NCBI GenBank assembly: GCA_015179045.1
Contig: WHUZ01000018.1
Span: 248,001 to 312,000, forward strand
From: Kalaharituber pfeilii
Lineage: Eukaryota; Ascomycota; Pezizomycetes; Pezizales; Pezizaceae
Length of the DNA: 64,000 bases
Reading direction: 5' to 3'
Shown: positions 50,677-62,671 of the stretch, piece by piece
How positions within the stretch are numbered: position 1 is the stretch's first letter
How the letters are laid out: every line of letters starts with the position of its first letter
The notes under the pieces: model-generated
What the model was told of the DNA's origin: nothing
What the model saw: the letters and a program-made list of their open reading frames with translations, nothing else
Database searches by the model: none
Program-made: the position numbers and the translations under genes

Positions 50677-53029
50677 ATGTCCAACCAAGACCCAACAGAC
50701 GGGTCCGACAAAGCAGCTACCGATTCCCGCTACGAAATTGAGCGCCCCGAGCTTGCTGACGCCCGCTGGATAGATGATGTCTGTATCGCCTACAACATGA
50801 TGAGTAAGTTCTTGTTCTCCGTATATTCCTTCTATGCTACCTCCCACACTTCCGCCTGATGCAAGGCTAACATTACATACTGTCTGACCTATAGTTGCCC
50901 AGGATGGCAATATTCTGTATTTCCTGGGCGGGCTCCAAGTTACCACCTCCAGCCTCTACCTCTCCAGCTCGCACCTGTACATCATGGACCTGACTGCTCC
51001 GATCGACCTTTCATCCGACCACACCTCTTTCATCAAAGTCCGGCGCATCCCAGACCATGTCCCGCGGGTAAAATGGGGAAATATGTTTGTGGAGAATAAT
51101 ACGTTGCGGCTGTTCGGCGGCATGCACGAGTACTTCCCCATCTTCAACGCCAACGGCTCCCGGAGCTACGAGGAGCGCGTTCCGATTGCAGATAAACTTT
51201 GGACTTATGACATCAAGGAAGACAAGTGGGACAATGGCGAGGCAAGCTCAAAGATCGGGATGGATACGGTGGGACGGGCACTGATAGCGTGGGATAGAAA
51301 AGATGGGGTAAATGGAGAAGGGTGGATATACGGTGGGACGGTGGAGACCGGGGACTGGATTGTGGGAAAGGATGCGACCGGCACAAACAAGAAGTTGAAG
51401 GACTTGAAGGGCTTTATTAAGGTGACTGGGGTCGAGGAAAGCCAGACATGGCGCCTCGAAAGGTTGAATGACAACGAACAGCAAGTCGGAGCAGCGGAGC
51501 AGGGGGATTTACTGCTACTGGAGGAGTTGGGGGAGAAAGGAGTGTTGGTGATGGTGGGAGGGAGGTCGTCCAGCATTCTAGTGAGTATCATTACTGACCA
51601 ATCAACGGTATATATTGCGGAGAGATGCTCATTATTGTGATCAGAAATCACTCAAAGAAATCCAAGTCTACGATATCGCCAGCTCGACCTGGTATACCCA
51701 GCCGACGACCGCCGACAAAGGCAACTACCCCCACGAGCGGCAGGAAGCGTGCGCCGTAGTCGTCTCCGCCCCCGATAAGTCCTCGCACAACATATACGTT
51801 TACGGCGGCTTCGCTATCCCCGGAGAGCCCCCCTTCAGCGATTTATATATCCTGACCCTCCCCGCTTTTCATTGGGTGTATGTTGGAACGGGGACAGAGC
51901 TCCCAAAGGTTTGCCACAAGTGCGGTGTTGTGAATGAGAGGTATATGGTATCTTTTAGAGGGTTGGGAGTGCAGGGGGCTGGGTGTGATAGTAATGGGGG
52001 ATCCAAATACTAGATTTAACGAGGTTGGAGTGGACCGGGAGAATGGAACCTGTCGTCAAGAATACAAAGAGGGACGGTAAGACGGATAACGTGAAAAGGC
52101 AGGGAGAAAACGAGAAGAGTGGTAATACCGGGTATGAGGTCCCGGAAAAGTTGTACCGGATCATTGGCGGAAAGTGAGTATCTTCCCATCTATCTCAAGC
52201 TTGGATGAAGAGCAGTGATTAATACTTATTACTCCGATCTAGTGCACAAGGCGGCGCGACCTTTACCGCCCCAAGAAGCAGCTTTGTCGACGACCGCCTC
52301 CAAGAGATATTCCGCGTCCCTAAAACAACCGGCACCGGCATCACCTCCCCCACCATAACCCCCACCTTTGACAGCTCGGCGGACTCCTCACCCACTCGCA
52401 AACTCTCCACTGGGGTGATCGCTGCCGTGGCTCTGGGCGCCTTCGTACTCATTTTCATTCTTCTCTCCGCACTATATCTGCTCCGTCGCATCCACCGCCG
52501 CCGCGCCAGCTTGGCTACGCACGGCCCGCAGCCCGCTGAGCTAGAACCGAAGTATCCGCCGCCGACTGAGCCAGACCCGAAGTGTCCGCCACAGGAGATG
52601 CCTTCACCGTATACAGGACAAGACGGCGTGACCTACTACGGATCGCCGGTGGAGCTCCCCGGATACGGCCCGAATGATGGGCTATTGCGGTCCGACGGAA
52701 CACCCGAGACTCATGGTACGATCGGGGCGGTGCCACATAAGGGGGAGGGGATAGATCAGGGATGGAGCAGGGACTACGGGTTGTATGGTGTGCCGCCGCC
52801 TTCGGCACCAGATTCGGTGTGGGACGGGAATGTTAATGAGCGTGTTGGTCAGCCTGCGTATCATTATGAACAGGAAGAACAAGGGGGAGGGCTGGTGTAC
52901 GGTGACCAGGATAGGCGATCGGTATCGCCGATGGGGTCAGAAAGTCATCTGGAACCGATGTATAGGAGGGAGGGAGAGGGCAATGGGGCACCGACGACGG
53001 AAAAGGAGCAGCGGTATCAACGTCGATGA
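50677..53029 (+). CDS. Kelch-repeat protein with one transmembrane helix; apparent 1-nt frameshift
   Basis: Exons 50677-50803, 50895-51580, 51645-52173 and 52243-53029; introns of 91, 64 and 69 nt have GTAAGT or GTGAGT donors. Glycine-pair kelch motifs are visible (ILYFLGG, LRLFGGM, GWIYGG, VMVGGR, IYVYGGF, RIIGGN), with Tyr and Trp at blade positions (KLWTYDIKEDKW, STWYTQP). A hydrophobic helix (VIAAVALGAFVLIFILLSALYL, about residue 505) is followed by a basic stop-transfer RRIHRRR. A Pro/Gly/Tyr-rich tail of about 180 residues follows. Exon lengths sum to 2129 nt, one short of a whole number of codons. The frame breaks at a run of five G (51996-52000), after which ILDLTRLEW continues in another frame. 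Either this is a pseudogene or the run is a sequence error. No signal peptide is evident. Fungal relatives are thought to be surface or polarity proteins, which is inference. Confidence 0.8.
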
Positions 53030-53685
53030 GGAGCGGCTGCGGGGGGGGGGGAGGGGAAAATAAGTAATACTGGTGTCGGCGTGTGGTGGGGGAGGTGGGG
53101 AGGTTTAATGAAGTTAGATTGGAGAGTGACTAATGTGCATGAGGACAGGAGCGCGACTTTGATTTGGTTGTGTGTGTTCCGACGATCTACTTTCTATTTT
53201 ATTTATTTACTTATTTTATTTATTCATTTTTTTTAGAGGAAACCATATTATTCTTTCCCGTAACCTGCTAGAGGAGTTTCTTATCTTATCTTGTTTCTTT
53301 TTCTTTTTCTTTTTTTTTTTTTTTTGCCAAAAAGATACCAAGGGCACCGAGTCATACTGTACTATCTAACATTTCCTTTCTTTTTTTCCTTTTCTTTTTT
53401 TCTTTCCTTTTCCTTCTCTTTTGTATACTTGATTGTCATCCGTGCATGTCTTGTGGAAGGTGCATATTGTAGGTTCACAGTTTTCTTAATTAAATTTTGT
53501 TTTATTTTATGTTTTTTGTCGTGATAATATGGAATAGAACGGAATAAAATACCATCTAATATTGGGATCGGGAAGAAAAGGAAGAAAAAAAGGGCCAGTT
53601 TGTGGGAGCTGGGAGCTGGGAATGGGGAGGAGGGAGTGGGGGGGGATTTAAGTAACGATTTGAATGTTGAAAAGGGAAGATATAC
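53030..53685. other. 3' flank of the Kelch gene, T-rich
   Basis: A G-rich run at 53040-53056 is followed by pyrimidine-rich sequence with several T tracts (53217-53240, 53297-53325, 53382-53420). No gene is seen; it probably contains the 3' UTR of the Kelch gene. Confidence 0.5.
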
Positions 53686-53970
53686 CGTATTAACTCACAT
53701 AAGAGCAAGAAAACAAACGCGCGCTAGTTCGGTCTTGGCAGGACTCAGGCGCCATTAATCACGCTAGCGCGCTGTTCGTGAAATCTTGGCATTACTAAGC
53801 ACGGCTAATCTCCAGCTTCTCTACGAATCTCCGTGGTGTTGAGGTTAGCATCGCGGTAATTCGGGGATCATTACGTGCCCGTGCGTGATACACGCGCACT
53901 GGCGCTGAGAACTTTGCCAAGACCGAACTAGCGCGCGTTTGTTTTCTTGCTCTTATGTGAGTTAATACGG
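53686..53970. mobile_element. TA-flanked MITE with perfect 56-bp inverted ends
   Basis: A 285-bp element whose first and last 56 bases are perfect reverse complements (starting CCGTATTAACTCACATAAG), between TA dinucleotides (53684-53685 and 53971-53972). It is non-coding. Perfect ends suggest recent movement. Confidence 0.88.
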
Positions 53971-53981
53971 TATGCGGGATA

Positions 53982-54602
53982 CCGTATTAACTCACTTAAG
54001 AGGTACCCCCCTTTAGCGCACTAGCGCGCATTTGTCAAGGTCTTGGCAGCCAGTACCGCGCTAATAGTGCCAAGACTACGCGCTAATGTATTTCTGAGGT
54101 ACTAAACGCGTGCTCTATAGTAAGGTACGGAGTTACAATAATCATAAACTACTTTAGTCTGGTTACAAACTACTGGTACCTAAATAGTCCCGTGATTACC
54201 CTTAATTCTAACAATATGCCTTCAGTTCTTGATAATCCTATATTTGATGGCCCAGTACATGATCTTACATCAATACCTAGGTATGAAATCAATTCTAGTT
54301 TGAACCAGGGCAACCTGTTTTAACTTTTGGGTTTTGTTCCATTTACTAGCTCTATGTCTTGTATGTTTTTCTTACTATCTCCTTTGTATGTAATTTTGCC
54401 TTCGCCATAGCATGAGAACAGCTCGGGGGGAGCGCACATTGATCTGTAGTTATTTTCCTCATTATACCGGTAGCCTATGATTCGGAGGTACGGATACTAA
54501 TACTAATTTATAGGCGCACTAGCGCGGTCTTGGCTGCCAAGACCTCGGCAAATGCGCGCTAGAGCGCTAAGGGGGGGGTACCTCTTAAGTGAGTTAATAC
54601 GG
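53982..54602. mobile_element. Second TA-flanked MITE with related ends
   Basis: A 621-bp element with about 70-bp inverted ends starting CCGTATTAACTCACTTAAG and ending in the complement, with a few mismatches, between TA dinucleotides (53980-53981 and 54603-54604). Only 9 bp separate its TA from the TA of the previous element. The first 14 bases are identical to that element and the interior is unrelated. Short frames inside encode nothing recognised. Confidence 0.85.
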
Positions 54603-54606
54603 TACT

Positions 54607-57320
54607 CATATTTTTTTTTTTTTTTTGGGGGGGGGGAGGTGGAGGGGAAGGTTTATTTATACAAGTGGTACGACAGGTGCGTACGTATGTAGAGGGACGG
54701 AATGGGTATTAGCGGGTATACCCAAGTTCTTGGTATGGGAGATATGGAATCTGGGGTCAGGGGAACCTGTTTAAAAGTTCAGGGTAAGGGATTTTTTTCG
54801 TAGCGTTATATCCTGGTATGTAACCTTTTGGCTATGACAGAGCACAACTGATGTGCGTGAAAGAATAACTATGTACACTACAGGACTATTTTCCTCCTAT
54901 CCTAGTCACTTCCGCCACCGCCACCACAACGTCCTTGAGTTTATCCACATCTCCCTTTTTCAGCCTCAGGCCTTCTTCTTAAGTCTTTCCTACACCCTTC
55001 TCTTCGGCTCCTATAACTCAATCCATCTCTTCTTCCCCATCATTTTAACATTCTTCTGACAGCCTCAGGGAGCCTCCTCTATATCCGCAACTTCGAACGT
55101 TACCATACTTGAGGCCGCCTTTCTCAGGCTGGCGGGTCCATCCCATCGCTATATGGCTTCCGGTTCCTAGTGCACATTGCCAGGTTTCTCCTTCTTGATG
55201 TTGGTTCTATTCTGCGCGTCTGTGACCGAGTCCTTTTGTTACTGGTACTCGCTGAGCTACCACCTTAATCTTTCGTAGGTCCTTGATCCGGCATCCCACC
55301 ATATCCTACTCGCGCTTTGCTATTGATCTTATCTCTCCCATCCATCTCGGCTTCCTTATTGAGCCCTGAACTCTGTCTCTTGCCCCTTTCTTTCCATCTC
55401 CTTCTCTTTATGCTTTCTTTCTACCTCCTTCCTTAGTCTCTCCGCATGATTTTGCTCCTGGAGCATAGCCAACCGCATCTGGGGCGTGCATGCTCACCCG
55501 CATCTCTTCCATTCTTCTGACCATCATCTATCCCCTTCCCTCTTCCTTTCCAGTCATTAGTTTTCTTGCTCCCTCGTAATCCTTCCTCGGGTGCCAGATT
55601 GAGTCCAAATTGATGCACATCATTCTTTCCCACCCCATCTTTACCTCCTCATATTTATCCTACACGGTCCTCCGTCCTTATTCCATATAGGCCTCCATCC
55701 GGAAGTGTCCCTGTTGCTACTATAGCTTGTACCGCCTTCTGTCCGAGTTTGGCCTTGTTTTCTTCTCCTTTCTTTAGCAAATGCAACCGCTTTGTCTCCT
55801 AATTCCGTATCGTCTCTGACCTCCTCCTCCTTTTCCTCAACTCCACGTGTCCCCCTCCTTCCCCGCATTGCATTCCCTGTCTTTTACTTCGTTCTCTCTC
55901 TCCTTGATTTCCCTGTCTGGCGGAACCTCTCGCTATGTATTATTCCCGTCCGGCTGGGGGTCGGGGATCTCTAGTCTCATCAGCATTGTCTCCTCCGGTT
56001 CGTTGTGTTGAGCCGACGGGAGTAATTCTCGCGCCAAGTGATAAATGAATTATGGGGCGGAAGGATTAACTGTAGCGCTAATAAAGAGGTGCCTGTAGCG
56101 TCGGATCATCTTTAGTCAATCAATCGTCTAATCTTCTCCGCTCGATACTTGTGTTTTATATCATGTTATTTCCTGTCGGCAGCGATGGTAGTGTTGGCAA
56201 GATCGGGGCCACCAGTTGATTTAGCAGTGACCCTATATGTGTTCACCCTTGGGATATGAATACCTCTCTCTGTCCTGGCACTGCTGTTCCAAACAGGTTT
56301 ATCTTGCCCCGGCTTCTATTCTCTTCCTCCCCTCTATCCTCATCCTCATTTTCTTCTTCCAAACATCGCAAATGGTGATGCTACCCCTATTCCTCCTTTG
56401 CTGGGGACCACTCTTGCCTCACCCCCCTCGTTCTAGTCTTTCTTAGGGCTTTGTACTCCATTGTGAAGCATATTCCTGCCTTCTGGTTGTTGACCACAGT
56501 AATCTTTCTTGTCTCTTCCTCATCTTCCTTGTATCTCCTCTGCACTTGCGTCCCATCTCTCTCTAGCTCCTTGTGCAAGGCCTCTTCCATGATCCCCCTT
56601 ATTAGAAGCCTTTGATTTAGTTTCTCTCTGAATTCTTGGTGAGAGAATCTCACTCAGCCTCTCTAGCCTACACGTTTTATCACCCCTGTCCTTTCTTTAT
56701 CGCAATTCCCACTCTCCGCTGCATGTCCATAATCAACGTGATAGTACCCTTTTGGAATTGTTTCACTTCTTTATCGTCCTTTCAATTGCCTCCCCTCTTC
56801 CACCTCCCATTTGCCTCCTCTTCTGGTATAGAATCCCTTGACTTCCCATTTTGTCGTTTCCTCTAGTGTGAACTGGCTCTCTCGTTGGTCAATTTGCTTG
56901 TCTTTGTTGCACCGATGGACAAATTCTTGCGGCCTCACGCGGATGGGCTGTTGAACCAGCGGATGATTCTGTCCGAGTATAGTTCCTTTCACGCTCTTGA
57001 TACTTTCTCTCTATTCCATTCCTTTTCCCTTACAGTACAATTCGACTGTTCTTCCTTCCTGTCTAAGATCCCTTGGATATCGTAATGAGGCAAACAGTTC
57101 TGTACGTGATTTGTTGTGGCTGCTTAGCTTGCGGCTCAGGCGGGCCACTTCTCTTCATGTGGCTTCGTGCGACAGCGTCTAGGTCGAATACATTGTTAAT
57201 GCCCTGCCGTCCCGAGCCCAGACAGTAGAGATACTTTTCTGCTTAGGGTTTTTTTTTTTATTCTCCTTTTCAACATCATCACTGGTATACCATCCTAAGG
57301 GCTATGACGGGGTTTAGGAA
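54607..57320 (-). mobile_element. Decayed LINE-like relic(s), minus strand
   Basis: The minus strand is purine-rich with broken Lys/Glu-rich frames (55868-55641, 56653-56387, 56992-56771) like the ORF1 coiled-coil regions of the LINEs here. Degenerate hairpin-B-like tails with T runs occur at about 54791-54840 and 57248-57320, each at the left end expected for a minus-strand copy. No domain can be named. Confidence 0.4.
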
Positions 57321-58188
57321 TATTTGTTGGTGAGGGCTGCAGCTGTCAGTGGCTTCCTAAACAACCTAGACCTCATAATATTCGATCTTGTGAACGAAAA
57401 ATTCGTGCTGCAAATTTGATAGTGTTATTACTCAGGCGGTGCTGAGCTTCGTTTTGATGTCTTTCTCCGTGTCGGTGGTTGGAGAGAATCTGCCAGGGGG
57501 TATAGTGACGGTTGCTTCCTTCAGTATTTCGGAGATAAACCACAAACGGCTGGCTTCGCTTGCCCTTCTTTGGATAGGGCAGATTTGATATAATTTTCTG
57601 GCTCGCCAGTGCATCATTGATGCATACTTGACTATGTTCCACATCGACATCTACTGGGGCTGTGAGGGGACTTGGGTCTGGCCCCTCGTATGCAATGGGC
57701 TCGAGGCCGAGAGCACGAGGCGAATAGCACGAGGCAGAGTGAGATGTATATTGAAGTCTAGAGGAACAAAATTCCAGGAGTTCCCCCTCCCTGGAAGGAC
57801 CCTCCATACCATCTCGCTATCGCTACTACCCCAAGAGGTAACATCTCGCTACCACGCTATCGCTACTACCCCAAGAGGCAACATCTCGCTACTACCCGAA
57901 GAAGTAACCTCACAGGGGCGGAGGGATGTTCATCATAGAACTCCACCTCTGAATGAAACTCTGCTTTGAATTCATTCCGAGTCCAGCTGGAAAATGGCCC
58001 CTGTTTTGTTGATATCACGAGCTTTATTGGTCCCAAGAGAGCTCCGGCTTTAACAGTAAAATTATCTCAGGCAGTAGCCAGAGTAAGTCATATTTTACCG
58101 TTCAGATCCTGCCATTCAAAGCTCACATCAGAAGCCTCAGTTCCTTCGGGGAAGTTGAATTCACGTTCGGATTGAACTCTTTTGCGAA
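57321..58188. other. Unassigned stretch with a 41-bp tandem repeat
   Basis: About two and a half units of an ATCTCGCTA/CTACCCCAAGAGG-containing repeat lie at 57811-57915. Open frames on both strands have no recognised domain. Confidence 0.4.
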
Positions 58189-58247
58189 TCGCCATAGCCC
58201 GAAGGGCGGCAAGGGATTAATGATATAACAAAAAAAAAAAAAAAAAA
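58189..58247 (+). mobile_element. Hairpin-B micro-insertion
   Basis: It starts TCGCCATAGCCCGAAGGGC, continues to GGGATTAATGATAT and a poly(A) tail, and is flanked by a perfect 11-bp repeat TCTTTTGCGAA (58178-58188 and 58248-58258). The inner stem is GCCC-GAA-GGGC. Confidence 0.87.
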
Positions 58248-58699
58248 TCTTTTGCGAAGAAGGTCCAGGGGAAGTGTCACTATAGGCTCCCAGACCATAA
58301 GCGCCTTGGTCCTTCCACCACATGTGAAGGTGGATTGGAAATCATGCCCAATCTTTCTCGTCCCTAAGTCCCTGACAAGCACCATGATTGTGCTGCCGAA
58401 CCTTCTGACCAGTCCAAGGAAGCTTGTGCTAGCGGCGGCAGTTCAATAGATCGTATGAATATCTCTATCCTTGAGGAAATATTGCTCTTTGTTGGTGTGA
58501 AAAAATCGCAACACATCTCCTCAGGTTCACTTCTTTAGATTCTTGTTCCCGAGGTCTTCAGTAACTAGCAAAGGGTCACTGGTGATATTATCCCTAATTA
58601 AAAGTTCTCCTTGGTTGGCGCGAACCAATCTTAAGACGTCTCCTAAGGCCCACTTCTCCGGATCCTTCTCTTACTCTGAAGGTCCTTTGGAAAGACCAC

Positions 58700-59045
58700 T
58701 TAGGCTTTCTTGGTGGTGGCCGTGCTGGGACAAGGTAGAGCCTGGGATGCAGATGGTGCCAGGAGCAGGAAGAGACGGCGACACATATTTGGAACAGGTG
58801 CGGGGCGTGTAGGAAGAGATGACCAGGAGGTTGGAGATGATATGTAGGCTCCCGGCGGCACGGGATGGGGAAGCGGACCTTATAATGGAACTGATGAGAT
58901 GGATAGAGAGATTATCATCGGGATTCTTAGTTCGCGCTTCTTCCGTTCCATTATTTTGCGTATCTTTTTCATCTTTCCTTATCTTCTTTATCTCCTTTGT
59001 AATTAATCTCGTCATAGCCATAGGGAGGCATTGGGATGTCGAGGA
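58700..59045 (+). mobile_element. Decayed LINE-B 3' fragment
   Basis: Sequence such as GGAACAGGTGCGGGGCGTG and GGAACTGATGAGATGGATAGAGAG matches the ORF2 end of the fragment at 39746-39961, with frameshifts. A pyrimidine-rich 3' UTR and a degenerate hairpin (CTCGTCATAGCC...GAGGCATTGGGA) follow. Confidence 0.6.
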
Positions 59046-59129
59046 ATGAGGTCCGGAATGCCGGCAATTCTCCCACAGCCTTACACCCGACTTGCGCAAC
59101 GAATGGAGCAATGAAGGTTCGAGACATTA

Positions 59130-59765
59130 TATTTCGTAGTGTATATAGAATATATTGCAGTTGAGCTTGTGGCAGAATGGCGGCGGAGGCTAATGGATGC
59201 TGGGGCTGTGAAGCTTGCATGGGTCAAGGCCCATGTGGGGATAGAGCGGAACGAGAAGGCAGATGAGAAGGCGAAAGAGGGGGCCAGCTGCATGAGGTAC
59301 GATGGGCAGGCCACTGAGGGTGGGCTGCATCAGGAGTTAGTTCGAAAAAGCAAGGAGGAGAGGGAACAAGCTGGCTTTTGGAAGGGGAAGATTATGAAGT
59401 GGAAGAGGAGAGGAGAGCGCTCACGAACTACACATGGCTGCGGAGGAAGATCAGCACAAGTGGTGTTTAGATGCACTGAGCTGGAGCAGCGCTAGAGGAA
59501 GGACAAAGATGGTGCGCAAGTGGGAGACTTACTTGCAGAGGATAAAGGGTGGAAGCAGGGCGGAGCAGAGGGCAACCCGGTCGTGGTATGGTTCGCCGGC
59601 CTCGATTGGGCTAGTCGGATGCTGGAGCCTGGAGGGCGCGCTGGGCGCCCAAATTGTGTACGTAGAATAGAGAGTAGCAGCTTTAACGTGACCCGGGGTA
59701 TGGGCCCCTGCGATAGGCTGGTGGGTTGTATGCGGGGTTACGTGATCAGAAAAAAGGAAAAAAGG
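59130..59765 (+). mobile_element. LINE-A-like RNase H relic
   Basis: A frame at 59139-59495 encodes LAWVKAHVGIERNEKADEKAK, the last RNase H motif (Trp-Val-Lys-Ala-His and Asn-Glu-Lys-Ala-Asp), close to the LINE A version. The following zinc-cluster region is frameshifted. A variant hairpin-A tail (CCCTGCGATAGGCTGG...ATGCGGGGTTACGTGA) with a short A-rich tract ends it at about 59722-59765. Confidence 0.65.
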
Positions 59766-60335
59766 ACGGAAGAAATTGTTGTATGTAGGTTATCTGTGAG
59801 GAGGAGATACTTGGTGGGAGCAGGGCAGAGACTGTTGGGAGCAGGTATGCGTGAGGGAGGAGTATGTCGGTGAGGCAGCCTCTGGGCTCTGGGCCCATTT
59901 AGGTGCTGCCCCAAAAGGAAGTCTATGCTAGGGTCTAAGACTGCCCAGTACGATTTTCCAACATACCCCCCCAGCTGCAGTACAGAATATGCCCAGCTTG
60001 TCGTACTCGTCCCGCGCAATTTGCACCTCTTTGAAGAGAGAAGTATAACTTGTTATTGCTGTGTAGGCCGAAGGGCGGCCATACGGATATGAGTGGGAAT
60101 TGACTAAGGGTGAGCTTGAAACCTTGTTTTTGCGCGCTACTTGAGGAATTGCGTGAGGTGGCGTGCGCCGCGAAGCCAGTTCCGCGTGCGAGCGTCACAG
60201 GATCTACAGCAAGAATCTATTGGCTACCCAAATGCATCTGTATATTACTGCGTATCTGCATAGCGGCAGCCTGTTGTGAGTAGTCTCGGCACCCGACACT
60301 CGAACCTGGCATGGTTTGAATACAAAAGTAGTATT

Positions 60336-61748
60336 TGTCAACCAGACTAAGTATTTGTTGGTATTCCGGTTACGAGACTAGGTATAGTGCAGGCGCGGGC
60401 CAGTTGTGTGCTAATTGCTTGAACACCCTTACCCATGCAACCAGCCTACCAGCTAAACCAGACTACCCTCGCCCCAACCACCCAGGCCCTGTTTGGTTGC
60501 AGTAGGTCGTATCAGATAGTTTATGATAGACCTAGCATCAGTTTGAATGACTAAGGCGGGATACGACGTAAGAGGTGCAGTTGGAACTGGGGAAGTATTT
60601 GTTTGCTACAATTTGACTACAGATATGCAGTGCACAAAAAAAAAACGGCAACTTGAAGGTTCGTTTGCTACATACTCATTGTACAAAAAAAAAAAAAAAA
60701 AAGAAAGAAAGAAAAAAAAGAAAAATTGGATCCCGCGGCCACCAATGTCAAACTTGTCAATTGCAGCTATTGCATTCCGAGTCCCAAGCTACTACAGTTA
60801 TCACTATCATTGTCTATGCCTTCTGCTGTAGTACTGAATCAGCCTACCCAAAATGTCTGAACTGCAAGCAAGTGGACCTTCCAAAGAACACTGCGGGTTT
60901 GGTGGAAAATAAACCTCATGTAAGTACACATTTCCTTGCAATGCGGAAGAGTTTTGTTGTACGATAACAGCATCTACTCTGTTATTTCTATTCCAATAAT
61001 AGGTTCAGAGTGAGGATATTGTGAGGGTTGAGTTCTGCCATAATAGGGGTGCAGTGCGATGTCAATGTCATGATGCGGTGCAATAGTGTGATGCTGTTTG
61101 CTAGCAAGCGAAATGATACATGGCTATACTCACCTCTGTTGGACAGTTCCAATTTTTGCGGGCGGAAACTCACAGTTTAGTTCCGTGCGAAACGACCCTA
61201 GCGAAACGTAGATATCGTTTGGCTGCCGTAGTTTCCACTTGAAATCTCGGCTATGTGGTCAACCAAACAGGCCTTATTTCTGCTAGCCTCATCCCCAGAA
61301 GTGGCCCGGGTTCCAAATTGCGGGCCGATCGACAATAGAATGGGTATCATTGGGCAGCGAGACCACATCTGCTTAGTCTGGTTGACACGACATCGCGCCC
61401 CCGACCGTAGACGGCTTGGCACGAGGCCAGACCGTGAACTTGGCATGAAGTGAGTGCCGTGACTAGGCTCATAACATCTGCATACCTGCTTCATTGAGCT
61501 CTGCGATCTTCTCCATGGACGCTGTTTCTTTGCATGCTCAAGCAGATAGGGTGGGATGAATATGCTCCTGAGAGCGTATGTAGTAGGTAAGAAGGTCCAT
61601 TTGCCCCGCCTCATGCCATCATTTGCCGTTCTATTAGTACTCGCGAGGCCAATTGTGTAAGGTCGAAGTATTCTAAAGTTTGAATATGTGCATACAATGC
61701 ACGCACTGGAGAGATCATGTTTTGTCCTTGTTCACTAGTCTCGTAACC
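60336..61748. repeat. Nested inverted-repeat pairs, possible DNA elements
   Basis: Three pairs are seen: GTCAACCAGACTAAG (60336-60350) with its complement at 61373-61387; GGTTACGAGACTAG (60366-60379) with its complement at 61735-61748; and a GGCCCTGTTTGGTTG-like end (60485-60499) with CAACCAAACAGGCC (61260-61273). The last resembles ends of Harbinger-type MITEs. No target duplications are convincing and nothing is encoded. Confidence 0.45.
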
Positions 61749-61749
61749 A

Positions 61750-62671
61750 GCCCGCTCACAGCAAAAACGCCTGGCAACAAGCAAGGCTACAAATGGTCTG
61801 CTCTCCGAATCTCGAGACTAGTAACCTCGCACGAGAGCATTGCCCCTCAGGTGACTGACCAGCCTCCCACTCGCCTAATGTACTACATCTATATGTACAT
61901 CTTACTAATTTGCGTGCAGTTGCCTGCATGCAGCTCGGCCTCCCTGTGTTGTGAATGCAGGCAGGAGGGGACGCACTGTTGGTAGTCTAGTTGTGGTCTC
62001 GTAAATCTGGTTGCACTACCCGCACAAATCCCAAGGAAGCGACAACGCGCAAAAACCTGTTTGTCCCAACAGCAACGTGAAAATTTTTTCAGCAAACCAA
62101 CCGCACGCACACAAATTCAGATCACGTAATCACCGCCCCTCTCGACTGTACTTACCAACCCCTCCCACTCATCGCCAGCCCTCTCTTCCTTCCCTCCTCT
62201 TCCTCTCCTCAACCGCGCAACCCACCACCACAAGGCCTTCAGGCCTTCTTTTTCTGAAGGATCTCAGCACCTCAAACTGAGATCTCCTTTCTGCATTTCT
62301 TTCCCATCAACTTCGTCTACTCTATTACAAGAGGGTCCATAGAAAGATTGTGATCCAGTACGGTCGGCACCGGCTGGGGGTCCCAGGGTGCCGACCGGAC
62401 TGTTCTTGTGTATGTATGATGTCACAATCAATTCAGACAGGTGGGTTTAGGCTCTTTCTTTGCCAGCAGTACATAGCGGGGCCTTCAAAGATTTGAGGTC
62501 AAAGGCTGACTGTGCAAAGTCCTGTATAGCTGCGCAAGCGGTCAGTTCTATGCTCCAAGATCTCAGTTGTTGCAAAAGCAATCGAATACTACGTTTACTA
62601 CGCCGTCATCCCATCATACGAACAAGTCAATGTACTCAAAATCTTACAGCCAAACAAAGCAATGGGTTCCT
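61750..62671. other. Unassigned stretch with one strong palindrome
   Basis: No gene is supported. The palindrome at 62356-62402 is listed separately. A pyrimidine-rich segment lies at 62140-62260. Confidence 0.45.
62356..62402. repeat. Near-perfect hairpin, 16-bp arms
   Basis: CAGTACGGTCGGCACC pairs with GGTGCCGACCGGACTG with a single mismatch around a 15-nt loop. It could be a collapsed element (two ends with almost no interior), a regulatory dyad or a terminator-like structure. No neighbouring gene helps to decide. Confidence 0.8.

Noticed and set aside
58161..58385. Possible Tc1-like transposase piece (GGRTKALMVWEP on the minus strand)
   Set aside because: Only one weak motif resembling LMVWG; no catalytic Asp pattern, and the frame is interrupted by a hairpin insertion. 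Not enough to call.
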